Assembly (NCBI GenBank): GCA_945957375.1
Contig: CAMFKX010000017.1
Location: 1-36,113 of the forward strand
DNA length: 36,113 nt
Source: an uncultured Roseiarcus sp.
Lineage (GTDB): Bacteria; Pseudomonadota; Alphaproteobacteria; Rhizobiales; Beijerinckiaceae
Direction: 5' to 3'
Of the stretch, positions 1-12,019 are shown piece by piece (the first letter of the stretch is position 1; each line of letters starts with the position of its first letter). The notes beneath the pieces were generated by a model. The model saw only the letters and a program-made list of their open reading frames with translations, was not told the DNA's origin and ran no database searches. Position numbers and translations under genes: made by a program.

Positions 1-1
1 C

Positions 2-598
2 CGCGAGCGCGCCGCCGGGGTGTTCGTCTACGGCCCCCAGACCGCCTTCGCCTTCAGCTTCGGCGCCGGCGTCTCCATCGCGATCCTCGACCCGGACACG
101 GCGACCTACAAGATCGCCATTCCTCGCGTCGACATTCCGCCGGTCTCGACCGAATTCGCGATCAACGCCTCCAACTCGCGCCACTGGCCGACGCCGGTCC
201 AGGCCTATGTCGAGGACTGCCTCGAGGGCGAGGAGGGTCCGCGCGGGCGCAATTTCAACATGCGCTGGATCGGAGCGATGGTCGCCGACGTCTATCGCAT
301 CCTGGCGCGCGGCGGCGTCTACCTCTACCCCGAGGATTCGCGCGAGGGCTACGAGCACGGCCGGCTTCGCCTGCTGTACGAGGCGAGCCCCGTCGCGTTC
401 CTCATCGAACAGGCGGGCGGGGCGGCGATCGACGGGTTCCGCCGTATCCTCGACATCCAGCCGAAGACGATCCACGAGCGCACGCCGCTGATCTTCGGCT
501 CGAAGGAAAAGGTCGAGCGCATCGGCCTCTACTACAGCGAGGGCGGCGGAGAGACGTCCGCGCCCCTTTTCGCCAAGCGCGGCCTGCTGCGTCGCTGA
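2..598 (+). CDS. cbbF: Fructose-1,6-bisphosphatase class I, 3' portion (gene begins upstream of window)
   Basis: Open frame runs in from the window edge; motifs ..AAGVFVYGPQTAF.., GGVYLYPEDSREGYEHGRLRLLYEASPVAFLIEQAGG and FGSKEKVERI are typical of the class I FBPase C-terminus; located directly upstream of PRK. Confidence 0.93.
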   Translation, partial: RERAAGVFVYGPQTAFAFSFGAGVSIAILDPDTATYKIAIPRVDIPPVSTEFAINASNSRHWPTPVQAYVEDCLEGEEGPRGRNFNMRWIGAMVADVYRILARGGVYLYPEDSREGYEHGRLRLLYEASPVAFLIEQAGGAAIDGFRRILDIQPKTIHERTPLIFGSKEKVERIGLYYSEGGGETSAPLFAKRGLLRR

Positions 599-625
599 CG
601 CCTCACGAACCGGAAGACCCCAGCC

Positions 626-1510
626 ATGTCGATCAAGCATCCGATCATCGCCATCACCGGCTCGTCAGGGGCGGGCACGTCTTCGGTCAAGAAGACGTTC
701 GAGCAGATCTTCCGGCGCGAGAAGATCAACCCGGTCTACATCGAAGGCGACGCCTTCCACCGCTGGAACCGGCTCGAAATGCGCGAGCAGATGAAGGAGG
801 CGGCGAAGAAGGGCGACAACCACTACAGCCACTTCGGCGAAGCCGCGAACCTGTTCGCCGAACTCGAGACCAGCTTCCGCGACTATTCGGAAACCGGCGG
901 CGGCAAGACCCGCGTCTATGTCCATGACGACGCCGAAGCCGAGATTCACGGCGTCCCGCCGGGCCATTTCACCGAATGGCGCGATTTCGAGCCGGGCTCG
1001 GATCTGCTGTTTTACGAAGGGCTGCACGGCGCGGTCGTCACCGACAAGGTCAATGTCGCGCAATACGTCGATCTCAAGATCGGCGTCGTCCCGGTCATCA
1101 ATCTCGAATGGACCCAGAAGCTGCATCGCGACCGGGCGTCGCGCGGCTACAGCACCGAGGCGGTCACCGACACGATCCTGCGCCGCATGCCGGACTACAT
1201 CCACTACATCACGCCGCAGTTCAGTCAGACCGACATCAACTTCCAGCGCGTGCCGACCGTCGACACCTCGAACCCGTTCATCGCCCGCTGGATTCCGACT
1301 CCGGACGAATCGATGGTCGTGATCCGCTTCCGCGATCCGCGCGGCATCGATTTTCCCTACCTGCTGTCGATGATCCACAACAGCTTCATGAGCCGGGCCA
1401 ACTCGATCGTGATCCCGGGCGGCAAGCTCGACATCGCCATGCAGCTCATCCTCACCCCGATGATCCTCAAGCTCGTCGAGCGCCGCAAGCGCGCGATCCG
1501 GGCGGCGTGA
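626..1510 (+). CDS. cbbP: Phosphoribulokinase
   Basis: P-loop [20 protein letters not shown] and the [12 protein letters not shown] / LLFYEGLHG motifs of proteobacterial PRK; located in a CBB operon. Confidence 0.96.
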   Translation: MSIKHPIIAITGSSGAGTSSVKKTFEQIFRREKINPVYIEGDAFHRWNRLEMREQMKEAAKKGDNHYSHFGEAANLFAELETSFRDYSETGGGKTRVYVHDDAEAEIHGVPPGHFTEWRDFEPGSDLLFYEGLHGAVVTDKVNVAQYVDLKIGVVPVINLEWTQKLHRDRASRGYSTEAVTDTILRRMPDYIHYITPQFSQTDINFQRVPTVDTSNPFIARWIPTPDESMVVIRFRDPRGIDFPYLLSMIHNSFMSRANSIVIPGGKLDIAMQLILTPMILKLVERRKRAIRAA

Positions 1511-1533
1511 ACGCAAGAGAAAGGTTCCACCCG

Positions 1534-3537
1534 ATGAACGTTCCGGCCCCGCACGCGGCGGTCTCTCACGCCGCGATGGCCAACGCGATCCGCTTTCTCG
1601 CGGTCGACGCGGTCGAGAAAGCCAAATCCGGCCACCCCGGCATGCCGATGGGCATGGCCGGCGTCGCGACCGTGCTGTTCTCGAAGCACCTGAAGTTCGA
1701 TCCCGAGGCCGCCCACTGGCCGGACCGCGACCGTTTCGTGCTGTCGGCGGGCCACGGCTCGATGCTGCTCTATGCGCTCCTCTATCTGACCGGCTATCCG
1801 GACATGACGATCGAGGAGATCAAGCGGTTTCGCCAGCTCGGCTCCAGGACCGCAGGCCATCCGGAATACGGCCACACCTCAGGCGTCGAGACGACCTCCG
1901 GTCCGCTCGGGCAGGGCCTCGCCACCTCCGTCGGCATGGCGATCGCCGAGCAGGCGCTCGCCGCGCGCTATCCCGGCCTGGTCGATCACCATACCTATGT
2001 GATCGCCGGCGACGGCTGCCTGATGGAGGGCGTGAGCCACGAGGCGATCGACCTCGCCGGCCATCTGCGCCTCAAGAAGCTGATCGTGCTCTGGGACGAC
2101 AACCGGATCACCATCGACGGCTCGACCGAACTCTCGACCGATCTCGACCAGCGGGCGCGCTTCGCCGCCGCCGGGTGGCATACGATCGCGGTCGACGGCT
2201 ACGACCCGGCCCAGGTCGACGCGGCGATCGTCGAAGCCAAGCGGCAGAACCGCCCGACCCTGATCGCCTGCCGGACGGTGATCGGCTTCGGCGCGCCCAA
2301 CAAGCAGGGCACCGAGGCGACCCACGGCGCCCCGCTCGGCGCGGCCGAGGTCGAGGCGGCCCGGGCGAAGCTCGGCTGGACCGCCGCCCCATTCGAAATC
2401 CCGGAGGACATTCTCGCCGCCTGGCGCGCCGCCGGGACGCGCTCGCGCGCCGCGCGCCTCGCCTGGGAGGGACGGCTCGTCGCCCATGCGGACCGCGCCC
2501 GGTTCGAGGGCGCGATCTCGGGCGACCTGCCGGCGGACTTCGCCGACCGCATGGCGGCCTACAAGGCCGACCTGGTCGCCAAGGCCCCCAATGTCGCCTC
2601 GCGCAAGGCGTCCGAGATGGCGCTCGAAATCGTCAACGCGGCCGTCGAGACCACACTCGGCGGTTCGGCCGACCTCACCCACTCGAACCTGACCATCACC
2701 AAGGGGCTGCAGTCGCTGACGGCCGGAGATTTTTCCGGACGCTACGTGCGCTACGGCATCCGCGAATTCGGCATGTCGACGGCGATGAACGGGATCGCGC
2801 TGCACGGCGGCTTTATCCCATATGGCGGCACGTTCTTCGTCTTCTCCGACTACGCCCGCGGCGCCATGCGCCTGTCGGCGCTGATGGGGGTTCGGGTGAT
2901 CTACGTGCTCACCCACGATTCGATCGGGCTCGGCGAAGACGGCCCGACCCATCAGCCGGTCGAGCATTTCGCCATGCTGCGCGCGACGCCGAACCTTCAC
3001 GTGTTCCGCCCCTGCGACGCGGTCGAGACGGCCGAGTGCTGGGAGCTCGCGCTCGGTTCCAGGAACACGCCTTCGGCGCTGCTGCTGTCGCGCCAGAACC
3101 TGCCGACGTTACGGATGTCGAGCGAAACCAACGAGAGCGCGCGCGGCGCCTACGTGCTCAGCGCCGACGAGGGTGGGCGCGACGTGACGCTGCTCGCCAC
3201 CGGCTCCGAGGTCGCGCTGGCGGTCGACGCCGCCAAGGTCTTGCGGGCCGCCGGCAAGCGGGTCGCGGTCGTCTCGATGCCGAGCTGGGACCTGTTCGAG
3301 GCGCAGCCGGCCGCGTACCGGGCCGAGGTGCTCGGGACAGCGCCGCGCATCGCGATCGAGGCCGGCGGCCGGCTCGGCTGGGATCGCTGGATTGGCGAAC
3401 GCGGCGCCTTCATCGGCATGAAAGGGTTCGGCGCTTCGGCCCCGGCGCCCGACCTCTACCGGCATTTCGGCATCACGGTCGACGCGATCGTCGAGACGGC
3501 CAAGTCGTTCGAGACGGCGAAGACGCTCGCGGCTTGA
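1534..3537 (+). CDS. cbbT: Transketolase
   Basis: [31 protein letters not shown] motif [13 protein letters not shown]..., [23 protein letters not shown] at 1534. The longer ORF starting at 976 overlaps cbbP and is not used. Confidence 0.96.
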   Translation: MNVPAPHAAVSHAAMANAIRFLAVDAVEKAKSGHPGMPMGMAGVATVLFSKHLKFDPEAAHWPDRDRFVLSAGHGSMLLYALLYLTGYPDMTIEEIKRFRQLGSRTAGHPEYGHTSGVETTSGPLGQGLATSVGMAIAEQALAARYPGLVDHHTYVIAGDGCLMEGVSHEAIDLAGHLRLKKLIVLWDDNRITIDGSTELSTDLDQRARFAAAGWHTIAVDGYDPAQVDAAIVEAKRQNRPTLIACRTVIGFGAPNKQGTEATHGAPLGAAEVEAARAKLGWTAAPFEIPEDILAAWRAAGTRSRAARLAWEGRLVAHADRARFEGAISGDLPADFADRMAAYKADLVAKAPNVASRKASEMALEIVNAAVETTLGGSADLTHSNLTITKGLQSLTAGDFSGRYVRYGIREFGMSTAMNGIALHGGFIPYGGTFFVFSDYARGAMRLSALMGVRVIYVLTHDSIGLGEDGPTHQPVEHFAMLRATPNLHVFRPCDAVETAECWELALGSRNTPSALLLSRQNLPTLRMSSETNESARGAYVLSADEGGRDVTLLATGSEVALAVDAAKVLRAAGKRVAVVSMPSWDLFEAQPAAYRAEVLGTAPRIAIEAGGRLGWDRWIGERGAFIGMKGFGASAPAPDLYRHFGITVDAIVETAKSFETAKTLAA

Positions 3538-3630
3538 CAGGAAACGCTCCAACCGGGCGGGCAGTTCGGACGTCGGTCGATGGGATCGTCCGCGACGCCT
3601 CCGCCAGGATCACATTAACGAGGTGAAGTC

Positions 3631-5013
3631 ATGGACCAGTCAGACCGCTACGCAAACCTGAACCTGAAGGAAGCCGAACTGATCGCCGGCGGACGGCATG
3701 TTCTCTGCGCCTATGTGATGAAGCCGAAGGCCGGCTACGGCTACCTCGAGACGGCGGCGCATTTCGCCGCCGAGTCCTCGACCGGAACCAACGTCGAGGT
3801 GTCGACCACCGACGACTTCACCCGCGGCGTCGACGCGCTCGTGTACGAGATCGACGAGGCGAAGGAGGTCACCAAGATCGCCTATCCGGTCGAGCTGTTC
3901 GACCGCAACATCATCGACGGCCGGGCGATGATCGCCTCGTTCCTGACGCTCACCATCGGCAACAACCAGGGCATGGGCGACGTCGAATACGGCAAGATGC
4001 ACGACTTCTACGTGCCGCCGGACTACCTGCGCCTGTTCGACGGGCCCTCGACCACGATCAAGGACCTGTGGCGCGTGCTCGGCCGCCCGGTTGTCGACGG
4101 CGGCTTCATCGTCGGCACCATCATCAAGCCCAAGCTCGGCCTGCGCCCGCAGCCGTTCGCCAACGCCTGCTACGACTTCTGGCTCGGCGGCGACTTCATC
4201 AAGAACGACGAGCCGCAGGGCAACCAGACCTTCGCGCCGTTCAAGGAAACGGTGCGCGCGGTCAACGACGCGATGATCCGCGCCCAGGACAAGACCGGGC
4301 AGGCGAAGCTGTTCTCGTTCAACATCACCGCCGACGACTACCGCGAGATCATCGCGCGGGGCGAGTACATCCTCGAGACTTTCGGCCCCAACGCCGATCA
4401 CGTCGCCTTCCTGGTCGACGGCTATGTCGCCGGCCCCGCGGCGATCACCACCGCGCGCCGGACGTTCCCGAAGCAATATCTGCACTATCACCGCGCCGGC
4501 CACGGCGCCGTGACCTCGCCGCAGGCGAAGCGCGGCTACACCGGCCTCGTGCTCGCCAAGATGGCGCGCCTGCAGGGCGCCTCGGGCATCCATGTCGGCA
4601 CGATGGGCTTCGGCAAGATGGAAGGCGAGGCTGGCGACCGGATCATCGCCAACATGATCACCGAGGACAGCGTCGACGGCGCCTTCTACCATCAGGAATG
4701 GCTCGGCATGAACCCGACCACGCCGATCATCTCCGGCGGCATGAACGCGCTGCGCATGCCGGGCTTCTTCGAGAACCTCGGCCACTCCAACCTGATCATG
4801 ACCGCGGGCGGCGGCGCCTTCGGCCACATCGACGGCGGCGCCGCAGGCGCGGTGTCGTTGCGCCAGGCGGAGCAGTGCTGGAAGGCCGGGGCCGATCCGG
4901 TGGCGTTCGCCAAGGACCACCGCGAGTTCGCCCGCGCCTTCGAGAGCTTCACCCACGACGCCGACGCCCTCTATCCCGGCTGGCGCGCCAAGCTCGGCAA
5001 GGCCGCCGCTTAG
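3631..5013 (+). CDS. cbbM: Ribulose-bisphosphate carboxylase, form II
   Basis: [38 protein letters not shown]; active-site [14 protein letters not shown], form II signature. Confidence 0.97.
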   Translation: MDQSDRYANLNLKEAELIAGGRHVLCAYVMKPKAGYGYLETAAHFAAESSTGTNVEVSTTDDFTRGVDALVYEIDEAKEVTKIAYPVELFDRNIIDGRAMIASFLTLTIGNNQGMGDVEYGKMHDFYVPPDYLRLFDGPSTTIKDLWRVLGRPVVDGGFIVGTIIKPKLGLRPQPFANACYDFWLGGDFIKNDEPQGNQTFAPFKETVRAVNDAMIRAQDKTGQAKLFSFNITADDYREIIARGEYILETFGPNADHVAFLVDGYVAGPAAITTARRTFPKQYLHYHRAGHGAVTSPQAKRGYTGLVLAKMARLQGASGIHVGTMGFGKMEGEAGDRIIANMITEDSVDGAFYHQEWLGMNPTTPIISGGMNALRMPGFFENLGHSNLIMTAGGGAFGHIDGGAAGAVSLRQAEQCWKAGADPVAFAKDHREFARAFESFTHDADALYPGWRAKLGKAAA

Positions 5014-5035
5014 CGTCGCTGCGCCTGCAAGAGAC

Positions 5036-5069
5036 CGGACGGCGTAGGCGCTTCCGGCGGCGCCGTCCG
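5036..5069 (+). other. Perfect 9-bp stem-loop downstream of cbbM (CGGACGGCG-N16-CGCCGTCCG)
   Basis: Arms 5036-5044 and 5061-5069 are exact reverse complements; no T-run follows. Confidence 0.6.
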
Positions 5070-5071
5070 CT

Positions 5072-5124
5072 ATCCCCCTCCTCGGCCTCCTCCTTTCGCA
5101 TCCGGCGGGGCGGGGGAGGGGGAT
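5072..5124 (+). other. Second inverted repeat between cbbM and cbbE (ATCCCCCTCC ... GGAGGGGGAT)
   Basis: 10-bp arms 5072-5081 and 5115-5124 are exact reverse complements. Confidence 0.5.
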
Positions 5125-5188
5125 CCGGCTCGGCCCCGCGAGCGCGCGCTCTTGCGCCGCTTGATCCCAGTCTCAAGGACCCTTCGAG

Positions 5189-5878
5189 ATGACCTCACCC
5201 GACCGCAGCGTCACGATCGCGCCCTCCATCCTGTCCGCCGATTTCTCAAAGCTCGGGCAGGAAGTCCGCGACGTCGCGGCCGCCGGCGCCGACTGGATCC
5301 ATCTCGACGTGATGGACGGGCATTTCGTGCCCAACATCACCTTCGGGCCGCCGGTGATCGCCGCCCTGCGGCCGCACACCGACAAGGTGTTCGACTGCCA
5401 CCTGATGATCGAGCCCTGCGACCCCTATCTCGAGGCCTTCGCCAAGGCCGGCGCCGACGTCATCACCATCCACGCCGAGGCGACGAAACATCTCGACCGC
5501 TCGCTCTCCGCGATCCGCGAGCTGGGCAAGAAGGCCGGCGTATCGCTCAATCCGGCGACGCCCGAGAGCGCGATCGAATACGTGCTCGACCGGCTCGACA
5601 TGGTCCTCGTGATGACGGTCAACCCGGGCTTCGGCGGCCAGAAGTTCATTCCCGCGACGCTCGACAAGATCCGGCGGATCAAGGCGATGATTGGCGACCG
5701 CGACATCCGCATCGAGGTCGACGGCGGGGTCGCGGTCGAAACGGCGCCGCTCGTGGTCGCCGCCGGCGCCGACACGCTGGTTGCGGGCTCCGCCGTGTTC
5801 AAGGGCGGCCCTTCGGCCTACGCCGCCAATATCGCCAGGATCCGGGCGAGCCTCGAGGCGCAAGGTCGGGCCGCGTAG
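5189..5878 (+). CDS. cbbE: Ribulose-phosphate 3-epimerase
   Basis: [58 protein letters not shown]: canonical RPE motifs. Confidence 0.97.
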   Translation: MTSPDRSVTIAPSILSADFSKLGQEVRDVAAAGADWIHLDVMDGHFVPNITFGPPVIAALRPHTDKVFDCHLMIEPCDPYLEAFAKAGADVITIHAEATKHLDRSLSAIRELGKKAGVSLNPATPESAIEYVLDRLDMVLVMTVNPGFGGQKFIPATLDKIRRIKAMIGDRDIRIEVDGGVAVETAPLVVAAGADTLVAGSAVFKGGPSAYAANIARIRASLEAQGRAA

Positions 5879-5901
5879 GCCGACGGCGCTCTCCAAACCC
5901 G

Positions 5902-6837
5902 TTACGGCCGCGGCGCCGCGCTGTTCGCCGTCGCCGACGAAGGCTGCGCGCGCTGCTCGAAGAGCAGCTTCAGGAAGGCGCGCGCCGCAGGCGACAGGCG
6001 CTTCTCCGCGAGATGGACGACGTTCCAGCGGCGCAGGATCGGAAAGCCCTGGACGTCCAGTTCGCGCAACGGTCCGCCGTCCGGATCGAGCGCGAGAACG
6101 TGGCGCGACAGCACCGCGAGGCCGAGCCCGGCGGCGACCGCCTGCTTGATCGTCTCGTCGCTGCCCAGCGTCATGCGCGTCGCCGGGCGGATGGCGTGCT
6201 CGGCGAAGTAGCGCTCCGTCGCCTGCCGCGTTCCCGAACCCGGCTCGCGCAGGATGAAGGTTTCGCGTCCGAGGCGCGCGGGCGGGATCGCCGTCTCCGC
6301 GGCGAGCGGATGATTGGCGGGCGCAAGCACGACGAGGGGATTGTCGGCGAACGGCGTCGCGACGACGCTGAGCCCTTCCGGCGCCTGGCCCATGATCGCG
6401 AAGTCGTCGAGATTGAGCCGCAGCCGCTCGAGGATCTGCTCGCGATTGCCGACCTCGAGCGCGAACTCGACCTCCGGATAGGCGCGGCAGAAGTCGCCGA
6501 TCAGCCGGGTGACGTAATACCGGGCGGTGGTGATCATCGCGACGCTGACCCGGCCGCGCTTCAGGCCGCGCATCTCGGAAAGCTCCATCTTGAGGAGTTC
6601 GAGGCGCTCGAGCACGTCCCGGCTCGCCGCCGCGACCGCCAGCCCCGCGTCGGTGAGATGAAGCCGCTTGCCGACCTGCTCGTGCAGCGGCAGCCCGAGC
6701 CCCTCGGCCAATTGCTTGACCTGAATCGAGAAGGCGGAGGGCGTCACATGCGCCTCCTCGGCCGCGCGGGTCATGCTGCCATGGCGCGCGAGACCGGCGA
6801 CGAGGCGCAACTGATGCAGGGTGACGCGGCGGAGCAT
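5902..6837 (-). CDS. cbbR: LysR-family transcriptional regulator of CBB genes
   Basis: N-terminal HTH (TLHQLRLVAGLARHGSMTRAAEEAHVTPSAFSIQVKQLAEGLGLPL), divergent from cbbL; LysR/CbbR effector domain layout. Confidence 0.92.
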   Translation of the reverse strand: MLRRVTLHQLRLVAGLARHGSMTRAAEEAHVTPSAFSIQVKQLAEGLGLPLHEQVGKRLHLTDAGLAVAAASRDVLERLELLKMELSEMRGLKRGRVSVAMITTARYYVTRLIGDFCRAYPEVEFALEVGNREQILERLRLNLDDFAIMGQAPEGLSVVATPFADNPLVVLAPANHPLAAETAIPPARLGRETFILREPGSGTRQATERYFAEHAIRPATRMTLGSDETIKQAVAAGLGLAVLSRHVLALDPDGGPLRELDVQGFPILRRWNVVHLAEKRLSPAARAFLKLLFEQRAQPSSATANSAAPRP

Positions 6838-6850
6838 CCTTTTACTCTAG

Positions 6851-8416
<1,566 letters not shown>

Positions 8417-8442
8417 CGAAACCAATTCCACGGGAGATTCTC

Positions 8443-8862
8443 ATGCGCGTGACCCAGGGCTGCTTTTCCTACCTGCCCGACCTGTCCGACGACGACATCC
8501 TCGCTCAGGTGCAATATTGCCTCGACAACGGCTGGGCGGTGAACCTCGAGTTCACCGACGATCCGCATCCCCGCAACACCTATTGGGAGATGTGGGGCCT
8601 GCCGATGTTCGACCTCAAGGACGCCAAGGGCGTGCTGATGGAGCTCGACGCCTGCCGCAAGGTCCATGGCGACAAGTACATCCGCCTCTCCGCCTTCGAC
8701 GCCAGTCACGGCTGGGAGTCGGTGCGCCTGTCCTTCATCGTCAACCGGCCGAAGGACGAGGACGGCTTCCGCCTCGAACGGACCGCCGGACCCGGCCGCG
8801 TGCAGCGCTATGCGGTTCGCGGCTATGGCCTCGACCTTCCGGAAGGGCGGCGCTACCGATGA
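8443..8862 (+). CDS. cbbS: Ribulose-bisphosphate carboxylase small subunit (red type)
   Basis: [19 protein letters not shown]...[36 protein letters not shown]; red-type C-terminal extension. Confidence 0.96.
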   Translation: MRVTQGCFSYLPDLSDDDILAQVQYCLDNGWAVNLEFTDDPHPRNTYWEMWGLPMFDLKDAKGVLMELDACRKVHGDKYIRLSAFDASHGWESVRLSFIVNRPKDEDGFRLERTAGPGRVQRYAVRGYGLDLPEGRRYR

Positions 8863-9764
8863 ACGCCCCGGCAGCGGCCCCGCCGCGGATCAGCCTCGCC
8901 GAGGAATACGCGGCCTCCGGCGTCGGCCCGGTGCTGCAGGAGCTCGACGACGAACTCGTCGGGCTCGCCCCGGTCAAGCAGCGCATCCGCGAGATCGCCG
9001 CGCTCCTGCTGGTCGACCGGGTGCGGGCCAAGTTCGGCCTCTCGACCGAGGCCCCGACGCTGCACATGAGCTTCACCGGCAATCCGGGCACCGGCAAGAC
9101 CACGGTGGCGAACCGGATGGCGCAGATCCTGCACCGGCTCGGCTACGTCCGCCGCGGCCACCTCGTCTCGGTCACCCGCGACGATCTCGTCGGCCAGTAC
9201 ATCGGCCACACCGCGCCCAAGACCAAGGAAGTGCTGAAGAAGGCGATGGGCGGCGTGCTGTTCATCGACGAGGCTTATTATCTCTACCGCCAGGAGAACG
9301 AGCGCGACTACGGGCAGGAGGCGATCGAGATCCTCTTGCAGGTGATGGAGAACGCGCGCGACGATCTGGTCGTCATTCTCGCCGGCTACGCCGACCGGAT
9401 GGACCGGTTCTTTCAGTCCAACCCGGGCTTCCGCTCGCGCGTCGCCCACCACATCGACTTCCCCGACTACGCCGACGACGATCTGCTGGCGATCGGCGAG
9501 ACGATGCTCGGCCGGCTGCACTACCGGCTCGACGACGGCGCGCGGGCGGCGCTGCGGGAATATATCCCGCTCCGGCGCACCCAGCCGCTGTTCGCCAACG
9601 CCCGCTCGATCCGCAATGCGCTCGACCGCGCCCGGCTCCGGCAGGCGAACCGCCTGCTCGCCGAGGGCGACGTCGAACTGACGCTCGAACGGCTCGCGAC
9701 CCTGACCGAGGCCGACATCCGCGCGAGCCGGGTCTTCCGCCAGAGCGAGGGCGTCGGAAGCTGA
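8859..9764 (+). CDS. cbbX: Red-type RuBisCO activase (AAA+ ATPase)
   Basis: Walker [27 protein letters not shown] Walker B; 4-bp ATGA overlap with cbbS. Confidence 0.96.
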   Translation: MNAPAAAPPRISLAEEYAASGVGPVLQELDDELVGLAPVKQRIREIAALLLVDRVRAKFGLSTEAPTLHMSFTGNPGTGKTTVANRMAQILHRLGYVRRGHLVSVTRDDLVGQYIGHTAPKTKEVLKKAMGGVLFIDEAYYLYRQENERDYGQEAIEILLQVMENARDDLVVILAGYADRMDRFFQSNPGFRSRVAHHIDFPDYADDDLLAIGETMLGRLHYRLDDGARAALREYIPLRRTQPLFANARSIRNALDRARLRQANRLLAEGDVELTLERLATLTEADIRASRVFRQSEGVGS

Positions 9765-9780
9765 GCGGCTTTCCGACGCC
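9750..9780. terminator. Stem-loop between convergent cbbX and corA (GGCGTCGGAA-N11-TTCCGACGCC)
   Basis: Perfect 10-bp arms at 9750-9759 and 9771-9780 spanning the cbbX stop codon; no U-tract. Confidence 0.4.
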
Positions 9781-9795
9781 GCGCGCCGCCGCATT

Positions 9796-10764
9796 CTAGA
9801 TCCACTTCGCTCGCTTGAACCAGACGAACAGGCCGGCGCAGAGGAAGAAGATCACGGCGAGCACGACGTAATAGCCGTACTCGGTCTTGAGTTCGGGCAT
9901 GTTGGCGAAATTCATCCCGTAGACGCCGGCGATCGCGGTCGGCACCGCGAGGATGGCGGCCCAGGCGGCGAGCTGGCGGGTGATCGCGCCCTGGCGCTGC
10001 TGCTCAAGCAGGTTGGCGGCTTCGAAGACGGATGTGAGGATTTCGCGCAGGCTGCCGACGCGCGTCTCGACCCGGCGCACATGGTCGAGAACGTCGTGAA
10101 AGTAGGGGCGGACGTCGGGATCGAGCGCGGGCAGCGACAGGTGCGTCAGCTTGTTGCAAACCTCGTGCATGGGGCCGAGCACGCGCTGGAACCGGATCAG
10201 CTCGCGCCGGAGCGTGAACAGCCGGCGGATTTCGCTGCGCTCGAGGAAGGCCTCGAGCGCGCGCTCCTCGGTGTCGAGCACCTCCTCCTCGATCGCCTCG
10301 ACGATCGGCAGATAGCCGTCGACGACGAAATCGAGGATGGCGTGAAGGACGTAGTCGACCCCGTGCTGCAGCAGCGCGGGGGAAGCCTCGAGCTGATGGC
10401 GAAGATCGGAATGGGCGCGGGCCGAGCCGTGCCGGACGCTGATGACGAAGGTCGCGCTGACGAAGATGTCGGTCTCGCCGTAGATCAGGGTGTCGTCGGC
10501 CCATTGCGCGGTGCGCGCGACGACGAAGATCTGCTCCCCATAGACGTCGACTTTCGGCAGTTGGTGGGCGGTCAGCGCGTCTTCGACGGCGAGCGGATGC
10601 AGGCCGTAATTCTCCTGAAGCTCGCGCAGTTCGCTTTCGGTCGGTTCATGCAGCCCGATCCAGACGAATTCCGACCGGTCGTCGGCGCACATGATGGGGC
10701 GGTCGAGCGACACCGGCCCGACCAGCGTGCCGTGGCGGTAGAGGTTGGCGGCGATGACGCTCAT
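9796..10764 (-). CDS. corA: CorA-family divalent cation transporter
   Basis: C-terminal YGMNFANMPEL (GMN motif) plus two hydrophobic helices and a basic C-terminus. Confidence 0.92.
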   Translation of the reverse strand: MSVIAANLYRHGTLVGPVSLDRPIMCADDRSEFVWIGLHEPTESELRELQENYGLHPLAVEDALTAHQLPKVDVYGEQIFVVARTAQWADDTLIYGETDIFVSATFVISVRHGSARAHSDLRHQLEASPALLQHGVDYVLHAILDFVVDGYLPIVEAIEEEVLDTEERALEAFLERSEIRRLFTLRRELIRFQRVLGPMHEVCNKLTHLSLPALDPDVRPYFHDVLDHVRRVETRVGSLREILTSVFEAANLLEQQRQGAITRQLAAWAAILAVPTAIAGVYGMNFANMPELKTEYGYYVVLAVIFFLCAGLFVWFKRAKWI

Positions 10765-11026
10765 CGGTCTGACCGGCGGTCTTGCCCCGGTTCGGCAGCC
10801 AAGCCGGCGGCGTTTCGGAAGCTTTCGGCGAGGTTGCCGGAAACGCCGCGGCAGGTCCAGTTCGACTTAGGGGGCGGCGCCGCCGCCGGCCCGGGTCCCG
10901 CTCCCTGCTCCAAAGGGACGTTTCAAGCGGGGAGCGGCATGGTAACGAGGGAAAATCGAGCGGAACGACGATCTTCGCCGGCCTCGTGATCTTGTTTGAC
11001 CATCAAGCGCCACCGAGGTCCTCCGG

Positions 11027-11824
11027 ATGAACAGTGACTTTTCCGTGCGGCAGAGGGAAATTGTCTCGCTCGCCCGGACGATCGGCAAGGTGAGCGTCGA
11101 CGATCTCGCCCGGCGCTATGACGTCTCGGTGCAGACGATCCGAAAGGATCTCAACGAACTCTGCGATCGTCACGCGCTCATGCGCATCCACGGCGGCGCG
11201 ATCATCGCCTCCGGGGTGGAGAACATCGCCTACGAGGCCAGGCGCTTCGTGGCCGCCGCGGAGAAGCGGGCGATCGGCGCCGCCGCCGCCGCGATCATCC
11301 CGAACAGCAGCTCCCTGTTCGTCAATATCGGCACCACCACCGAGGAGGTCGCCAAGGCGCTCTCGAACCACGAAGACCTGCTCGTCATCACCAACAACAT
11401 CAATGTCGCGATGCTGCTTTACCAGCGCCCGCGCATCGAGGTGATCGTGGCGGGCGGCACGGTGCGCCGTGCGGACGGCGGCGTGGTGGGCGCTTCGGCG
11501 AGCGATCTCATCCGCCAGTTCAAGGTCGACCACGCCATCATCGGCGCCTCCGCCATCGAGGCGGACGGCACGCTGCTCGACTTCGACTATCGCGAGGTCC
11601 AGGTGGCCCAGGCGATCCTGGAGAATTCCCGCCACGCTATTCTCGTCGCGGACAGCTCCAAGCTCGAGCGCACCGCCCCGGTCCGAATCGCCCATATCGG
11701 CCAGGTGAAGACCTGGGTCACCGACGAGATCGGCGATTCGCCGATCCGCGCCGTCTGCCACGAGCGCGGCGTCAGAATCGTCGAGGCGCTTCCCCGGCAA
11801 GCGGAAGACGACCCGGAAGCCTGA
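11027..11824 (+). CDS. glpR: DeoR-family regulator, probable glycerol regulon repressor
   Basis: N-terminal DeoR HTH (RQREIVSLARTIGKVSVDDLARRYDVSVQTIRKDLNELC), sugar-phosphate sensor domain; immediately upstream of glpD. Confidence 0.9.
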   Translation: MNSDFSVRQREIVSLARTIGKVSVDDLARRYDVSVQTIRKDLNELCDRHALMRIHGGAIIASGVENIAYEARRFVAAAEKRAIGAAAAAIIPNSSSLFVNIGTTTEEVAKALSNHEDLLVITNNINVAMLLYQRPRIEVIVAGGTVRRADGGVVGASASDLIRQFKVDHAIIGASAIEADGTLLDFDYREVQVAQAILENSRHAILVADSSKLERTAPVRIAHIGQVKTWVTDEIGDSPIRAVCHERGVRIVEALPRQAEDDPEA

Positions 11825-11909
11825 GAATCCTCCGACCCGCAAAGACCAAGCGGCGCCCAGACGCGGCGGATCGGTCCCGAGCCGAGTCGAGGCCGCTCCG
11901 ACAGGCGCG

Positions 11910-11956
11910 TTGATCGATCGTTGATCGACGGCGCGCTTGCTTTCGTTTTGCTTTCG
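11910..11956. promoter_or_regulatory. Candidate GlpR operator/promoter region with two pairs of 11-bp-spaced direct repeats
   Basis: TTGATCGA at 11910 and 11921; TTGCTTTCG at 11937 and 11948; lies between glpR and glpD. Confidence 0.4.
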
Positions 11957-12019
11957 ATCTACAAAAAAAGGAAATCAGACTCGCTACAGACGAAGGCTGG
12001 TTCAAGGGGAGGGCGTTCG

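Noticed and set aside
976-3537. 853-aa ORF extending transketolase upstream into cbbP
   Set aside because: The upstream part is an out-of-frame reading of phosphoribulokinase; the natural start is ATG 1534.
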